Shown in pieces: positions 1 through 9,369 of a stretch of 64,000 nucleotides of DNA. The translations under genes were made by a program, and so were the position numbers. The stretch is taken from positions 744,001-808,000 of the forward strand of contig CAVWOU010000010.1 in the NCBI GenBank assembly GCA_963756745.1, written 5' to 3'. The notes beneath the pieces are model-generated. The model was given only the letters and a program-made list of their open reading frames with translations, ran no database searches and was not told where the DNA came from. The stretch comes from DASPWW01 sp963756745 (GTDB lineage Bacteria; Actinomycetota; Thermoleophilia; Solirubrobacterales; 70-9). Every line of letters starts with the position of its first letter. The first letter of the stretch is position 1.

Positions 1-22
1 CCGACCCCGCGGACCCTCGACC

Positions 23-511
23 CTACCCGTCCGGCGCGATCCAGACGAGGCACCCGGCGTCGCGGCGGATCTGGCGCGAGGCGCGCCGGAACCGCCACCG
101 CGATATCCGCGAGCGGTCGGGCCCGAAGACGAGCAGTCCGGCGCGCCGATCGCGCGCCACCTCGAGCAGCGCCTTGACCGGCCGCTTGCTGCTCACTCGC
201 AGGTGCTCGGTGCGGACCCCCAGCGCGACCGCGCGTTCGGCGGTCGCCCGCACCGCGTCGAGGTCCTCCTCGTGGGGCAGGGTGGCCGCGTCGGGGCCGA
301 CCAGCATCAGGGTGGTCGGGTAGTTGGGCAGGTGCACCGCGTTGGTGACCAGCAGCGGCGACGAGGCCTCGATCGCCGACTCGATCGCCATCCGCTCTGC
401 TGCGGGATCGACCCGGCAGGAGAGCGTCCCGAGCACCACCGGCCGCCCCGACGCACGGGCGAGTTGATCGACCTCGGCGCCGCTCGTCCGGTCCTTTACG
501 AGCACACGCAT
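23..511 (-). CDS. universal stress protein-like protein
   Basis: A 162-residue protein read from the ATG at 511. It has the alternating beta/alpha pattern of a single UspA-type domain: an N-terminal strand (MRVLVKD), a middle strand-helix region with acidic DAVRATAERAVALGV, and a C-terminal LLVFGPDRS segment that stands where USPs carry the G-x2-G-x9-G(S/T) ATP loop. That loop is only partly preserved, so ATP binding is uncertain. The longer open frame upstream to 850 would run antisense through the promoter and start of the neighbouring permease, so I chose the shorter form. It is divergent from the APC permease at 663. Assignment to the USP fold is by pattern only. Confidence 0.6.
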   Translation of the reverse strand: MRVLVKDRTSGAEVDQLARASGRPVVLGTLSCRVDPAAERMAIESAIEASSPLLVTNAVHLPNYPTTLMLVGPDAATLPHEEDLDAVRATAERAVALGVRTEHLRVSSKRPVKALLEVARDRRAGLLVFGPDRSRISRWRFRRASRQIRRDAGCLVWIAPDG

Positions 512-562
512 GAGTGTAGATACGGCAGCGTTGGGCGACCGGACCACCGGCTGAGGGCCCTC

Positions 563-592
563 TTGACAAATTGGTGCAGCGGGGAATACGCT
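563..592 (+). promoter_or_regulatory. sigma-70-type promoter of APC permease
   Basis: A perfect TTGACA (563-568) is followed after 18 nt by TACGCT (587-592). The permease ATG is at 663, preceded by a strong AGAGGAGGAG ribosome binding site, so this transcript would have a leader of about 65 nt. Confidence 0.6.
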
Positions 593-662
593 CCCGCCGG
601 AGAGAGCTGAGGCCGCCTGCTCGGGTGTGCCGCTCCCGAGGGCGACGGCCAGAGGAGGAGAT

Positions 663-2156
663 ATGGCAACTGCCCGGGTCGAGGAGCGCCAGCTGCTCAA
701 GGCGATGACGTGGTGGGACGGCTTCGTCATCGCGCTTGCGAACCCAGTCTTCCTGATCGCGGCGCTGGGCGCCTCGATCGGGGTGCTCGGGACAACAGGT
801 GCGTTTGTGTTGTGGACCATCTCGGTCTGCCTCGGAGCGCTGCAGAACAACGTCTACGCCGAGATGGCAACGATGTTCCCGAACAAGTCGGGAGGCATCT
901 CGCTTTACGCGCACGAGGCCTGGCGCAGGTATTCGTCGTTCGTCGGCCCGCTGGCTACGTTCGGCTACTGGTTCGCCTGGTCGAGCGTGCTGGCGATCAG
1001 TGGCTTCGTCATCGGCACGCTGGTGCAGGCCGAGTGGTTCTCGAGCACCACGTTCACCCAGGACGTGGGGAGCTTCCAGTGGAGCCTGCCGGTCTACATC
1101 GGAATCGGTTGCATCCTGCTCGTGTGGGTCGTCAACATCTTCGGCGTGCGGCCGGCTGTGTGGGTCGGCTACGTCACGGCCGCCCTGCTCTTGGTCCCGG
1201 CTGCCGTGCTGATGTTCCTGCCCTACATCACGGGTGACTGGACGAGCGACCACATGACCTGGGAGATCGGTGCCGGCGGCGGTCTGGGGCTGGCCATGAC
1301 CTGGCTCTACTTCATGGGCTGGTCGTCCTACGGCTTCGAGACGGTGGCGGCGTTCGCACCCGAATACCACTCCACCGAGACGGACACGCCCAGAGCGCTG
1401 CGCGCCTCGGCCGCCTTCTCGGTGCTGGTCTACGCGCTGCTGCCGCTGGGGTTGGGCGGCACGCTCGGGACCAATGTCGTTGGAAACGACGCGACCGCCA
1501 TCGCGTTCTACAAGACGGCCTTCGACACGCTCGTCGGGAACGCGCTCGGCCACGTCCTGATCGCGTGTCTGATCGCGGGACTGCTGCTGTCGATGAACAC
1601 GGCGACCATGGACGGCTCACGGGCGCTTTACGGGATATCCCGGGACGGGATGACAACCAAGTTGCTGGGCCGCCTCAACCGCTTCAGGGTGCCGGCCATC
1701 GCCATGACGCTGGACGCTCTCATCAACCTGTGGCTGATCTCGTACTTCGGCTACCCGCTCGACATCCTGGCGGCGGGCAACCTGGGTTACATACTCGCCC
1801 ACGTGTTCGCGCTCAGCGGCTTCCTGCTCCTGCGCAAGGACCGGCCGAGCTGGCCGCGACCGATCAAGCTGGGAGCCGTCTGGCTGCCGATCGCGGCGCT
1901 GCTGGCGGCGGTCAACCTGGCCTTCATCGTCGTCGGCGGGTTCATCTACTCCGGCGGGTTCCTCGGGATCGAGACCCAGTACGGCTACGGCTGGGACAAG
2001 ACCCGCATCGGCCTGATCGTGCTGGCTGTGGGACTCCTCCTCTACGTCTACCGCAAGGTTGTGGAGGACCGCACCCGCGTCCATCTGCGCGAGGAGGCGC
2101 CCGCGACGCCGGAGGAGGCAGCCGCCATGGAGGCCCCCGCGGCGGCCGTGAGGTAG
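663..2156 (+). CDS. APC superfamily amino acid/polyamine permease
   Basis: A 497-residue integral membrane protein with about twelve hydrophobic segments. The N-terminal glycine-rich first helix region (ALGASIGVLG) and the pattern of TM helices are those of the amino acid-polyamine-organocation superfamily. The start at 663 is fixed by the purine-rich AGAGGAGGAG at 651-660. The charged C-terminal tail is rich in Glu/Ala and is probably cytoplasmic. It is transcribed alone from a TTGACA/TACGCT promoter and followed by a GC hairpin. Substrate cannot be told from sequence; there is no similarity in length or tail to the APC-USP proteins at 31.7-35.8 kb. Confidence 0.85.
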   Translation: MATARVEERQLLKAMTWWDGFVIALANPVFLIAALGASIGVLGTTGAFVLWTISVCLGALQNNVYAEMATMFPNKSGGISLYAHEAWRRYSSFVGPLATFGYWFAWSSVLAISGFVIGTLVQAEWFSSTTFTQDVGSFQWSLPVYIGIGCILLVWVVNIFGVRPAVWVGYVTAALLLVPAAVLMFLPYITGDWTSDHMTWEIGAGGGLGLAMTWLYFMGWSSYGFETVAAFAPEYHSTETDTPRALRASAAFSVLVYALLPLGLGGTLGTNVVGNDATAIAFYKTAFDTLVGNALGHVLIACLIAGLLLSMNTATMDGSRALYGISRDGMTTKLLGRLNRFRVPAIAMTLDALINLWLISYFGYPLDILAAGNLGYILAHVFALSGFLLLRKDRPSWPRPIKLGAVWLPIAALLAAVNLAFIVVGGFIYSGGFLGIETQYGYGWDKTRIGLIVLAVGLLLYVYRKVVEDRTRVHLREEAPATPEEAAAMEAPAAAVR

Positions 2157-2194
2157 CTCGGGGCGCCAGCCGAGAAGCCAGAGCACCGAGGGAG

Positions 2195-2214
2195 GCGGGG
2201 CCGCGGGGCCCCGC
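2195..2214. terminator. GC-rich hairpin between convergent genes
   Basis: A perfect 8-bp stem (GCGGGGCC / GGCCCCGC) with a 4-nt GCGG loop sits between the permease stop (2156) and the convergent zinc-ribbon gene stop (2218). There is no long T tract, so it would be an imperfect, possibly bidirectional, intrinsic terminator. Confidence 0.6.
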
Positions 2215-2217
2215 TTC

Positions 2218-2652
2218 TCATTCCGGGTGGAGCTCCCAGCGTGGCAGGTCGGCGATCGCCCGACGGTAGCGCCGGCGGTGGCCCGGGGCAACGAATATGA
2301 ACCAGGCCATCACTGCTATCGGCAGCAGTATGAAGAGCGAGAACAGGTTGCCGGTCAGCGTGAAGAAGATCGCGGTGCTCGCGACGATCAGGCCGTACAG
2401 CACCGGGAGGACGCGGAAGCGCAGCTGCGTACGGCGGATCGCTTCGTACTGCTGAGGCGGGATCCGCGCGGTGTTCCAGCGCCGTCCGCAGCGGTCGCAG
2501 GCCCAGGCCTCGCCGTAGCGCAAATCGCGCTGCTCCCCGCACTCGCATGTGACCGTGATCGGCGGACCGCGCAGCACCGTGCCCGGCCGCTCGTGACCGA
2601 GCCGCTCGCGCGGCTGCCGTGTTCTGCGACCCCACTTCGCCACGTCGAGCAT
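2218..2652 (-). CDS. zinc-ribbon, two-helix membrane protein
   Basis: A 144-residue protein of unknown function. The N-terminal basic stretch is followed by a short zinc ribbon (C-x-C ... C-D-R-C-G, about residues 35-56). Two adjacent hydrophobic helices follow (LYGLIVASTAIFFTL and LFILLPIAVMAWFIFV, about residues 83-120), then a basic cytoplasmic tail. No catalytic motif is visible. It lies downstream of the epimerase gene on the same strand, 42 bp away, and may be co-transcribed. A start at an internal GTG is also possible. Confidence 0.7.
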   Translation of the reverse strand: MLDVAKWGRRTRQPRERLGHERPGTVLRGPPITVTCECGEQRDLRYGEAWACDRCGRRWNTARIPPQQYEAIRRTQLRFRVLPVLYGLIVASTAIFFTLTGNLFSLFILLPIAVMAWFIFVAPGHRRRYRRAIADLPRWELHPE

Positions 2653-2693
2653 CGATCGTACCGGGCCCCGGTGGTAGGCGATCGCGGGGTCCG

Positions 2694-3598
2694 CTAGGCG
2701 AGCGCGGCGCGCAGCGCGCGCTCGAGCTCGGGGTAGCGGAACTCGAACCCGAGGTCGAGCGCGCGGCGGGGAACCACGCGCTGCCCGCCGGCGACCGTGT
2801 CCGCGAGCTCGCCGCCCCGCAGCGTCGCGACGGCCAGCTTCGGGACCGGCAGCACGGCAGGGCGGTGCAGCACCCGCCCGAGGGTGCGCGAGAACTCGCG
2901 GTTCGTGACCGGCTCCGGGCTGCTGGCGTTGATCGTCCCCGAGACCCGCTCGTCGTCGAGCGCCCACAGCAGGATCCGGACCTCGTCGTCGAGGTGGATC
3001 CAGGGCAGGTACTGGCTCCCGCCGGCGATCGGCCCGCCGAGCCCGAGCTTGAACGGCAGCAGGAGCTGCTTCAGCAGGCCGCCGCGCTTGTCGAGGATCG
3101 GGGCGGTGCGGGTCACCACGACGCGCAGCCCCGCGCTCTCGGCCTCGCGGGCCTCGGCCTCCCAGTCGACGCAGACCTCGGCGTCGAACGTGGATCCCTG
3201 CGGGGTGTCCTCGTCGACGATCGCGTCGCCGCGGTCGCCGTAGTAGCCGACCGCCGACTGGCTGACCAGCACCTTGGGGCGCGGGTCGGCGGTCGAGATC
3301 GCCTGCACGAGGTTGTGCGTCGCCTGGATGCGGCTGTCGCGGATCCGGCGCTTGGCCTCCTCGGTCCAGCGCTGGTTGATCTCCTCCCCGATCACGTTGA
3401 TCACGCCGTCGACGCCCTCCAGCGCCTCGGCCGGCGGACGCTCGAGGGCCGGATTCCACGCGTGCCAGGCGACCGTCGGGTTGGCCTCCCGCGCGCGCTG
3501 CGGGTTGCGCGACAGCCCGACGACCTCGTCGCCGCGCGCGAGCAGCGCGTCGCAGACCGCTGAGCCGACCATCCCGCTCGCGCCTGTGACCAGGACCC

Positions 3599-3602
<4 letters not shown>
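2694..3602 (-). CDS. TIGR01777 family NAD(P)-dependent epimerase
   Basis: A 302-residue extended short-chain dehydrogenase-like protein. The N-terminal nucleotide-binding loop is GASGMVG (residues 7-13), the SDR-region motif is QSAVGYYGDRGD near residue 118, and the C-terminal part resembles the DUF1731 domain (RRALDLGFEFRYPELERAL). This is the SulA/YfcH family, whose substrate is unknown. Its start overlaps the malic enzyme stop by 4 bp (ATGA), so the two are translationally coupled. Family assignment is firm, cellular role is not. Confidence 0.88.
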
Positions 3603-5053
<1,451 letters not shown>

Positions 5054-5088
5054 GGCGGAGGCAGATCATAGAGTCGAAAAAATCAACT

Positions 5089-5208
5089 CCCGCGACATAC
5101 TCCGCTCCCGCTCGCTCGGCTCACATGACCGGCAGCCTTGCTCGCTCGCTGGGGAGGCCGCCTGGATGGCGGCCGAGGGGGCGAAGCCCCCATGTCCGTC
5201 GTCGCGGG
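5089..5208 (+). repeat. dispersed covarying-end repeat element, copy A
   Basis: A 120-bp element bounded by CCCGCGAC (5089-5096) and its reverse complement GTCGCGGG (5201-5208). The left 60 bp match copies at 36994 and 25910 (minus) closely, including the run CTCCGCTCCCGCTCGCTCG and GCAGCCTTGCTCGCTCGCT. This copy has about 35 extra bases carrying two hairpins. It occupies the intergenic space between the divergent malic enzyme and polA genes. Confidence 0.75.
5156..5191 (+). other. two consecutive perfect hairpins inside repeat copy A
   Basis: Hairpin one is GGCCGCC-TGGAT-GGCGGCC (5156-5174) and hairpin two is GGGGGC-GAA-GCCCCC (5177-5191). They are absent from the other two copies. They could act as terminator-like structures or protect a short upstream RNA; no T tract follows. 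Confidence 0.6.
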
Positions 5209-5226
5209 GTTGCGGGTGACCGCTCA

Positions 5227-5232
5227 TATGAT
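5227..5232 (+). promoter_or_regulatory. -10 box (TATGAT) of leaderless polA
   Basis: TATGAT ends 6 nt before the GTG at 5239, the spacing expected if transcription starts on the start codon. This supports GTG 5239 as the polA start. Confidence 0.5.
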
Positions 5233-5238
5233 CAAGGA

Positions 5239-7854
5239 GTGGCCGACAAGCAGCCCCGCAGCGACGCTCGCGAGCTGTTCCTGATCGACGGGAACAGCCT
5301 CGCGTACCGCGCGTTCTTCGCGCTTCCGGAGGAGATGTCGACCTCGGACGGGCGCCCCACGAACGCGATCTACGGGTTCGCGTCGATGCTCGCGAAGCTG
5401 CTGATCGATCACCAGCCCGCGGCAGGAATCGTCGTCTGGGACGCCGGGATGTCGGGTCGCGATAAGGAGTACGAGCCCTACAAGGCGCAGCGCCGGTCAC
5501 GCCCCGACCTGCTCCGCGAGCAGTGGCCCCACCTCGAGCCCATGGCGGAGGCGTTCGGCTTCCTGAACAGCCGCGTTGAGGGATACGAGGCCGACGACGT
5601 GATCGCGGCGCTCGTCGGGAAGGCCCGCGACGCCGGGATCCGCGTGATGGTCGTGTCGGGGGATCGCGACGTCTACCAGGTGGTTACCGACGGCGTCCGC
5701 GTGATGACGACCTCGCGCGGGATCACCGACACGCGGGTCTACGACCGCGAGGGAGTGGTGGAGCGGTACGGCGTTCCGCCGGAGCTCGTGCCCGACCTGA
5801 TCGGGCTCAAGGGCGACACCTCGGACAACATCCCGGGGGTCCCGGGGGTCGGCGACAAGACCGCCGCGCAGCTGCTGCAGCGGTTCGGCTCGCTCGAGGA
5901 GGTGCTGGACCACGTCGACGAGATCTCGGGGGCGAAGCGCAAGCAGATGCTGACCGAGCACGCCGAGGACGCGCGGGTCTCGAAGCGGCTCGCGACCCTC
6001 CAGTACGACATCGAGACGGAGCTCGACCTCGACGCCGTGATGGGCGTCGCCCCCGACCTCACCCGGCTGCGCGAGGTCGCGCGCGAGTTCGAGCTGCGCC
6101 AGGTGATTCAGCGACTCGACGAGGAGCTGCCGGAGGCCGTCCCGCAGGCGCCCCCCGAGGAGCGGATCGAGGTCGACGTCAGCGAGGGGACCCTCGCCGA
6201 TCTGGACGCGGGCGCAATCGCGACCTCGGTCCGGGCGGAGCGCTGGGCGGCGACCGACGGAGGGCGAATCGTCGCCGGTGAGGTCTCGGACCTCACCCAG
6301 CTCGCCGCCGAGCTTCTCGAGCGGCCGCTGATCGCGCACGACTTCAAGTCGGCCGGGGGAGGGGGGAGGAGCGGCCTGATGGCCGCCGCTGAGCCAGAGG
6401 GGCTCGACCTCGAGCACGACACGATGGTCGCCGCTTACCTGGTGGACCCGGCGCGCCGGGTGTACGAGCTGGCCGACCTCGCCGCCGCGGAGGGGCTCGC
6501 GGCCGCGCGGCCGGACGGGGAGCAGCTCGCGCTCGAGTCCCCTGAGGGTGAGGCGCCGGCCGACCCCGCGGCCGAGGCACGCCTCGTGTGGGAGCTCTCG
6601 CGGCGCCAGCGCGAGCGCCTGCGCGAGCTTGGGCTCGAGTCGCTGCTCACCGACGTCGAGATGCCGCTGATCGAGGTGCTGGCGGCGATGGAGCGCGTCG
6701 GAGTCCAGGTCGACGCGAAGCTGATCGAGGAGATCGCCGCCGGGATCGCCGGGAGGGCGGACGAGCTCCAGGCCGAGATCTGGAAGCTCGCCGGGCACGA
6801 GTTCACGATCGGCTCCCCGCAGCAGCTCGCGCCGGTGCTGTTCGACGAGCTCGGGCTGACGAAGAAGCGGCGCGGCAAGACCGGCTTCTCGACCGACGCC
6901 CGGGTCCTCGCCCAGATCCGCGATGAGCACCCGATCGTCGAGAAGATCGAGAGCTGGCGCGAGCTGACAAAGCTCAAGAACACGTACCTCGACGCGCTGC
7001 CCGGGCTGATCGACCCCGAGACCGGCCGGATCCACACCACGTTCAACCAGGTCGCGACGACGACCGGGCGGCTGTCGAGCACCAACCCGAACCTCCAGAA
7101 CATCCCGATCCGCTCCGAGCTGGGGCGACCGCTTCGCGCAGCGTTCCTGACGGATGAGGGGTGGCGAGTGCTGTCGGCCGACTACAACCAGGTCGAGCTG
7201 CGGGTGCTCGCCCACGCCGCGGGTGAGCAGGTGCTGCGCGAGATCTTCGCCCGCGGCGAGGACGTCCACGCGGCGACGGCCGCCGAGGTCCTCGGCGTGC
7301 CCGAGGACAAGGTGGGACCGGCGGAGCGCTCGAAGGCGAAGATGGTCAACTTCGGGATCGCGTACGGACTGTCGGCGTTCGGCCTCGCCGACCGGCTGCA
7401 GATCGAGCGGGATGAGGCCGCTGCCTACATCGATCGCTACTTCGAGCGCTTCCCCGCGGTGAAGCGGTTCAGGGACGAGACGATCGCCAAGGCCGACAGC
7501 GAGGGGTACGTGACGACGCTGATGGGCCGGCGCCGAAGGATCCCCGAGCTGCGGGCGCGCCAGCGCCAGACGCGGCTGCTCGGCGAGCGGCTCGCGGTCG
7601 CCACCACGATCCAGGGGACCGCCGCCGACATCATCAAGGTCGCGATGGTCCGCTGCCACCGCCGGCTCGCCGACGAGGGGAAGGAAACGCGGCTAGTACT
7701 CCAGATCCACGACGAGCTGCTCTTCGAGGGGCCCGAGGCGGAGATGGAGGCGGCCGCCGAGCTCGTCACCGAGGAGATGAAGGGCGCGTTCGAGCTCGAT
7801 CCGCCGCTCGAGGTCGACGTCGGTGTCGGAAAGGACTGGCTGGCGGCGAAATAG
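5239..7854 (+). CDS. polA: DNA polymerase I
   Basis: An 871-residue family A DNA polymerase that fills gaps in repair and removes Okazaki primers. Residues 1-300 form the 5'-3' exonuclease (LIDGNSLAYRAFFALPEE; YEADDVIAAL; SGDRDVYQ; GLKGDTSDNIPGVPGVGDKT). The central 3'-5' exonuclease-like domain lacks the DxE and other metal ligands, so proofreading is probably lost, as in Thermus and many actinobacterial homologues. The polymerase domain has motif A (SADYNQVELRVLAH), motif B (RSKAKMVNFGIAYG) and motif C (LQIHDELLFE). The GTG start is chosen because a TATGAT box lies 6 nt upstream and the fold begins at once; the frame extends further upstream into the repeat element but without homology. Confidence 0.96.
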   Translation: MADKQPRSDARELFLIDGNSLAYRAFFALPEEMSTSDGRPTNAIYGFASMLAKLLIDHQPAAGIVVWDAGMSGRDKEYEPYKAQRRSRPDLLREQWPHLEPMAEAFGFLNSRVEGYEADDVIAALVGKARDAGIRVMVVSGDRDVYQVVTDGVRVMTTSRGITDTRVYDREGVVERYGVPPELVPDLIGLKGDTSDNIPGVPGVGDKTAAQLLQRFGSLEEVLDHVDEISGAKRKQMLTEHAEDARVSKRLATLQYDIETELDLDAVMGVAPDLTRLREVAREFELRQVIQRLDEELPEAVPQAPPEERIEVDVSEGTLADLDAGAIATSVRAERWAATDGGRIVAGEVSDLTQLAAELLERPLIAHDFKSAGGGGRSGLMAAAEPEGLDLEHDTMVAAYLVDPARRVYELADLAAAEGLAAARPDGEQLALESPEGEAPADPAAEARLVWELSRRQRERLRELGLESLLTDVEMPLIEVLAAMERVGVQVDAKLIEEIAAGIAGRADELQAEIWKLAGHEFTIGSPQQLAPVLFDELGLTKKRRGKTGFSTDARVLAQIRDEHPIVEKIESWRELTKLKNTYLDALPGLIDPETGRIHTTFNQVATTTGRLSSTNPNLQNIPIRSELGRPLRAAFLTDEGWRVLSADYNQVELRVLAHAAGEQVLREIFARGEDVHAATAAEVLGVPEDKVGPAERSKAKMVNFGIAYGLSAFGLADRLQIERDEAAAYIDRYFERFPAVKRFRDETIAKADSEGYVTTLMGRRRRIPELRARQRQTRLLGERLAVATTIQGTAADIIKVAMVRCHRRLADEGKETRLVLQIHDELLFEGPEAEMEAAAELVTEEMKGAFELDPPLEVDVGVGKDWLAAK

Positions 7855-7856
7855 TC

Positions 7857-7871
7857 AGCTCACGGTGAGCT
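7857..7871. promoter_or_regulatory. 15-bp perfect inverted repeat downstream of polA
   Basis: AGCTCAC-G-GTGAGCT lies 3 bp after the polA stop. It could be a short operator-like palindrome or a weak hairpin (5-bp stem with a 5-nt loop). Function is unknown. Confidence 0.35.
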
Positions 7872-7888
7872 CCGGAGAACCCCGATAG

Positions 7889-8143
7889 ATGGTCGCCGCC
7901 TTCTGTCCCGGCACCGGCACGCCCGAGATCGGCGGGCCGACGAGCTACGAGGCGCTCAGCTACCTGCGCGCGCTCACCGGGCTGCGCTTCGTGGGATTCG
8001 ACGTCGTCGAGGTCGCGCCGGCGTACGACGGACCCGGCCAGGTGACGGCGCTATTCGCCGCGAACGCGGTGTTCGAGATGCTGTCGTTGATCGTGCTGGC
8101 GAAGAAGGAGCGCCCCGGGCCGAGCTGCGCCGGCGCCGCGAAT
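7889..8143 (+). pseudogene. 5'-truncated agmatinase/arginase-family remnant
   Basis: The first 70 or so residues of this frame match only the C-terminal end of ureohydrolases such as agmatinase (SpeB): FCPGTGTPEIGGPTSYEAL, then VGFDVVEVAPAYD and TALFAANAVFEMLSLI. The metal-binding Asp/His motifs of the N-terminal two thirds are missing, and the sequence directly upstream is the polA end. The frame then loses its normal stop and runs antisense into the next gene; a stop in the neighbouring frame lies at 8143-8145. I read it as a decayed fragment, not a working enzyme. Confidence 0.7.
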
Positions 8144-8146
8144 GAA

Positions 8147-8169
8147 GGGCGCCGCGGGGTGCGGCGCCC
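8147..8169. terminator. GC hairpin between convergent agmatinase remnant and oxidoreductase
   Basis: A perfect 9-bp stem (GGGCGCCGC / GCGGCGCCC) with a 5-nt GGGGT loop precedes the stop of the minus-strand gene at 8213. No T tract. Confidence 0.55.
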
Positions 8170-8212
8170 CTCCGACCAGGGCGACAATCGCGATCAGGAT
8201 GGGCGGAACCGC

Positions 8213-9358
8213 TCAGGCGGCAGCCCTGAGCCGCCGTGCGGGCCGCGGCTGGGCGTGCGAGCGTGCGTAGGCGGGGTGCGCGATCTCGAGGTAGTGCCCG
8301 AAAGCCCAGCGCACGAAGGCGTCCGTGCGCATGCCACGCAGGCCGAGGGCGAGCAACCGCGGGGGGACCCTGGGCACCAGCCGCTGCGCCCGCAGCATCC
8401 ACTCGAACTTCCAGCGGTGGCCGGCTGAGAACTCGGAGTAGCGGCGCAGCGCGGTGTGGCGGTCGGCGCGACCCTCGATCACTCCGTGCAGCTCGCGCCC
8501 GCACGCGATCCCGAAGTAGAACGCCGTCCGGATCCCCTCGGCCGTGAGCGGCAGGCAGTGGCCTGCCGAGTCGCCGACGAAGAACACGTCGTTCGCGGTT
8601 GCGTCGCGGAGGCGATGCGGGATCCAGTTGCCCTGGTAGCGCACGCTGGGAAGCGCGAGTCGCTCCGCGAGCTCGACGGTCGGCTGCTTGACGTGGCGAT
8701 GCGGATCGAACGACCCGACCCCGACCCGCACCTCGTCCGCCGCCGGGAAGCTCCACCCGTAACCGGCCGGGATCACCCCGCGCTCGATCCAGACCTCGAG
8801 GTCGCCGCCGTTACCGGACGGATGCACCTCGAGCCCCCTCGAGAGCGGCGCGTCGGGCGGCTGGTAGACGTCGTCGAGAACGCGCCGCCAGCCGAGGGCG
8901 TCGACGACCAGAGGTGCGTGGAGCTCCCCGCGGTCGGTCGCGACGCCAGGCACCCCCGTGCCGTTCGGTCCCACACCCCCTTGCACGGTCGCGGTCTCAA
9001 AGGTGGCGTCGCATTGCTCGAACAGGCGGTTGCACAGCGCGGGGTAGTCGAACGTCGAGAAGGTCCACGGAAGCCGCATCCGCACGGATGTGTGTGGGGT
9101 GTGGATGACGAGGTCGCCGAACGTCTGCCGAATCGCGCCCTCGACGCCCATCGCGTGGAGCCACTCGGTCGGCGCGGCGCACGCCGAAGTCTGACGCTCG
9201 CCGATCTCGTAGCGGTCGAGCAGCAGCACGCGGCTCCCGCTCCCCGCGAGCTCGCGCGCCACGGCAAGTCCCGCAAAGCTGGCACCGCACACGACGACGT
9301 CGTGCTCGCCACGCAGGGGGAGCCGCGCGGCGCCGCGTTTGGTCCTCCGCGTGGGCAT
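8213..9358 (-). CDS. FAD-dependent oxidoreductase, geranylgeranyl reductase-like
   Basis: A 381-residue flavoprotein of the PHBH/geranylgeranyl reductase type. The Rossmann FAD motif is VVVCGASFAGLAVARELAGSG (split here: VVVCGASFAG then LAVARELAGSG, about residues 20-40), and the second FAD motif is VFFVGDSAGHCLPLTAEGI. Such enzymes reduce isoprenoid chains of lipids or quinones, but the substrate here is unknown. The ATG at 9358 lies only 11 bp from the divergent rpsA start, so each gene's promoter must lie inside the other or further away. A longer frame to 9397 would overlap rpsA and is less likely. Confidence 0.8.
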   Translation of the reverse strand: MPTRRTKRGAARLPLRGEHDVVVCGASFAGLAVARELAGSGSRVLLLDRYEIGERQTSACAAPTEWLHAMGVEGAIRQTFGDLVIHTPHTSVRMRLPWTFSTFDYPALCNRLFEQCDATFETATVQGGVGPNGTGVPGVATDRGELHAPLVVDALGWRRVLDDVYQPPDAPLSRGLEVHPSGNGGDLEVWIERGVIPAGYGWSFPAADEVRVGVGSFDPHRHVKQPTVELAERLALPSVRYQGNWIPHRLRDATANDVFFVGDSAGHCLPLTAEGIRTAFYFGIACGRELHGVIEGRADRHTALRRYSEFSAGHRWKFEWMLRAQRLVPRVPPRLLALGLRGMRTDAFVRWAFGHYLEIAHPAYARSHAQPRPARRLRAAA

Positions 9359-9369
9359 TGAGGGGAAAG

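Noticed and set aside
2048..2635. Antisense frame across the permease 3' end and zinc-ribbon gene
   Set aside because: Arg/Ala-rich shadow spanning a hairpin terminator; no support.
5497..7659. A 720-codon minus-strand frame opposite polA
   Set aside because: Shadow of polA; composition dominated by Arg, His, Asp, Leu and no conserved motifs.
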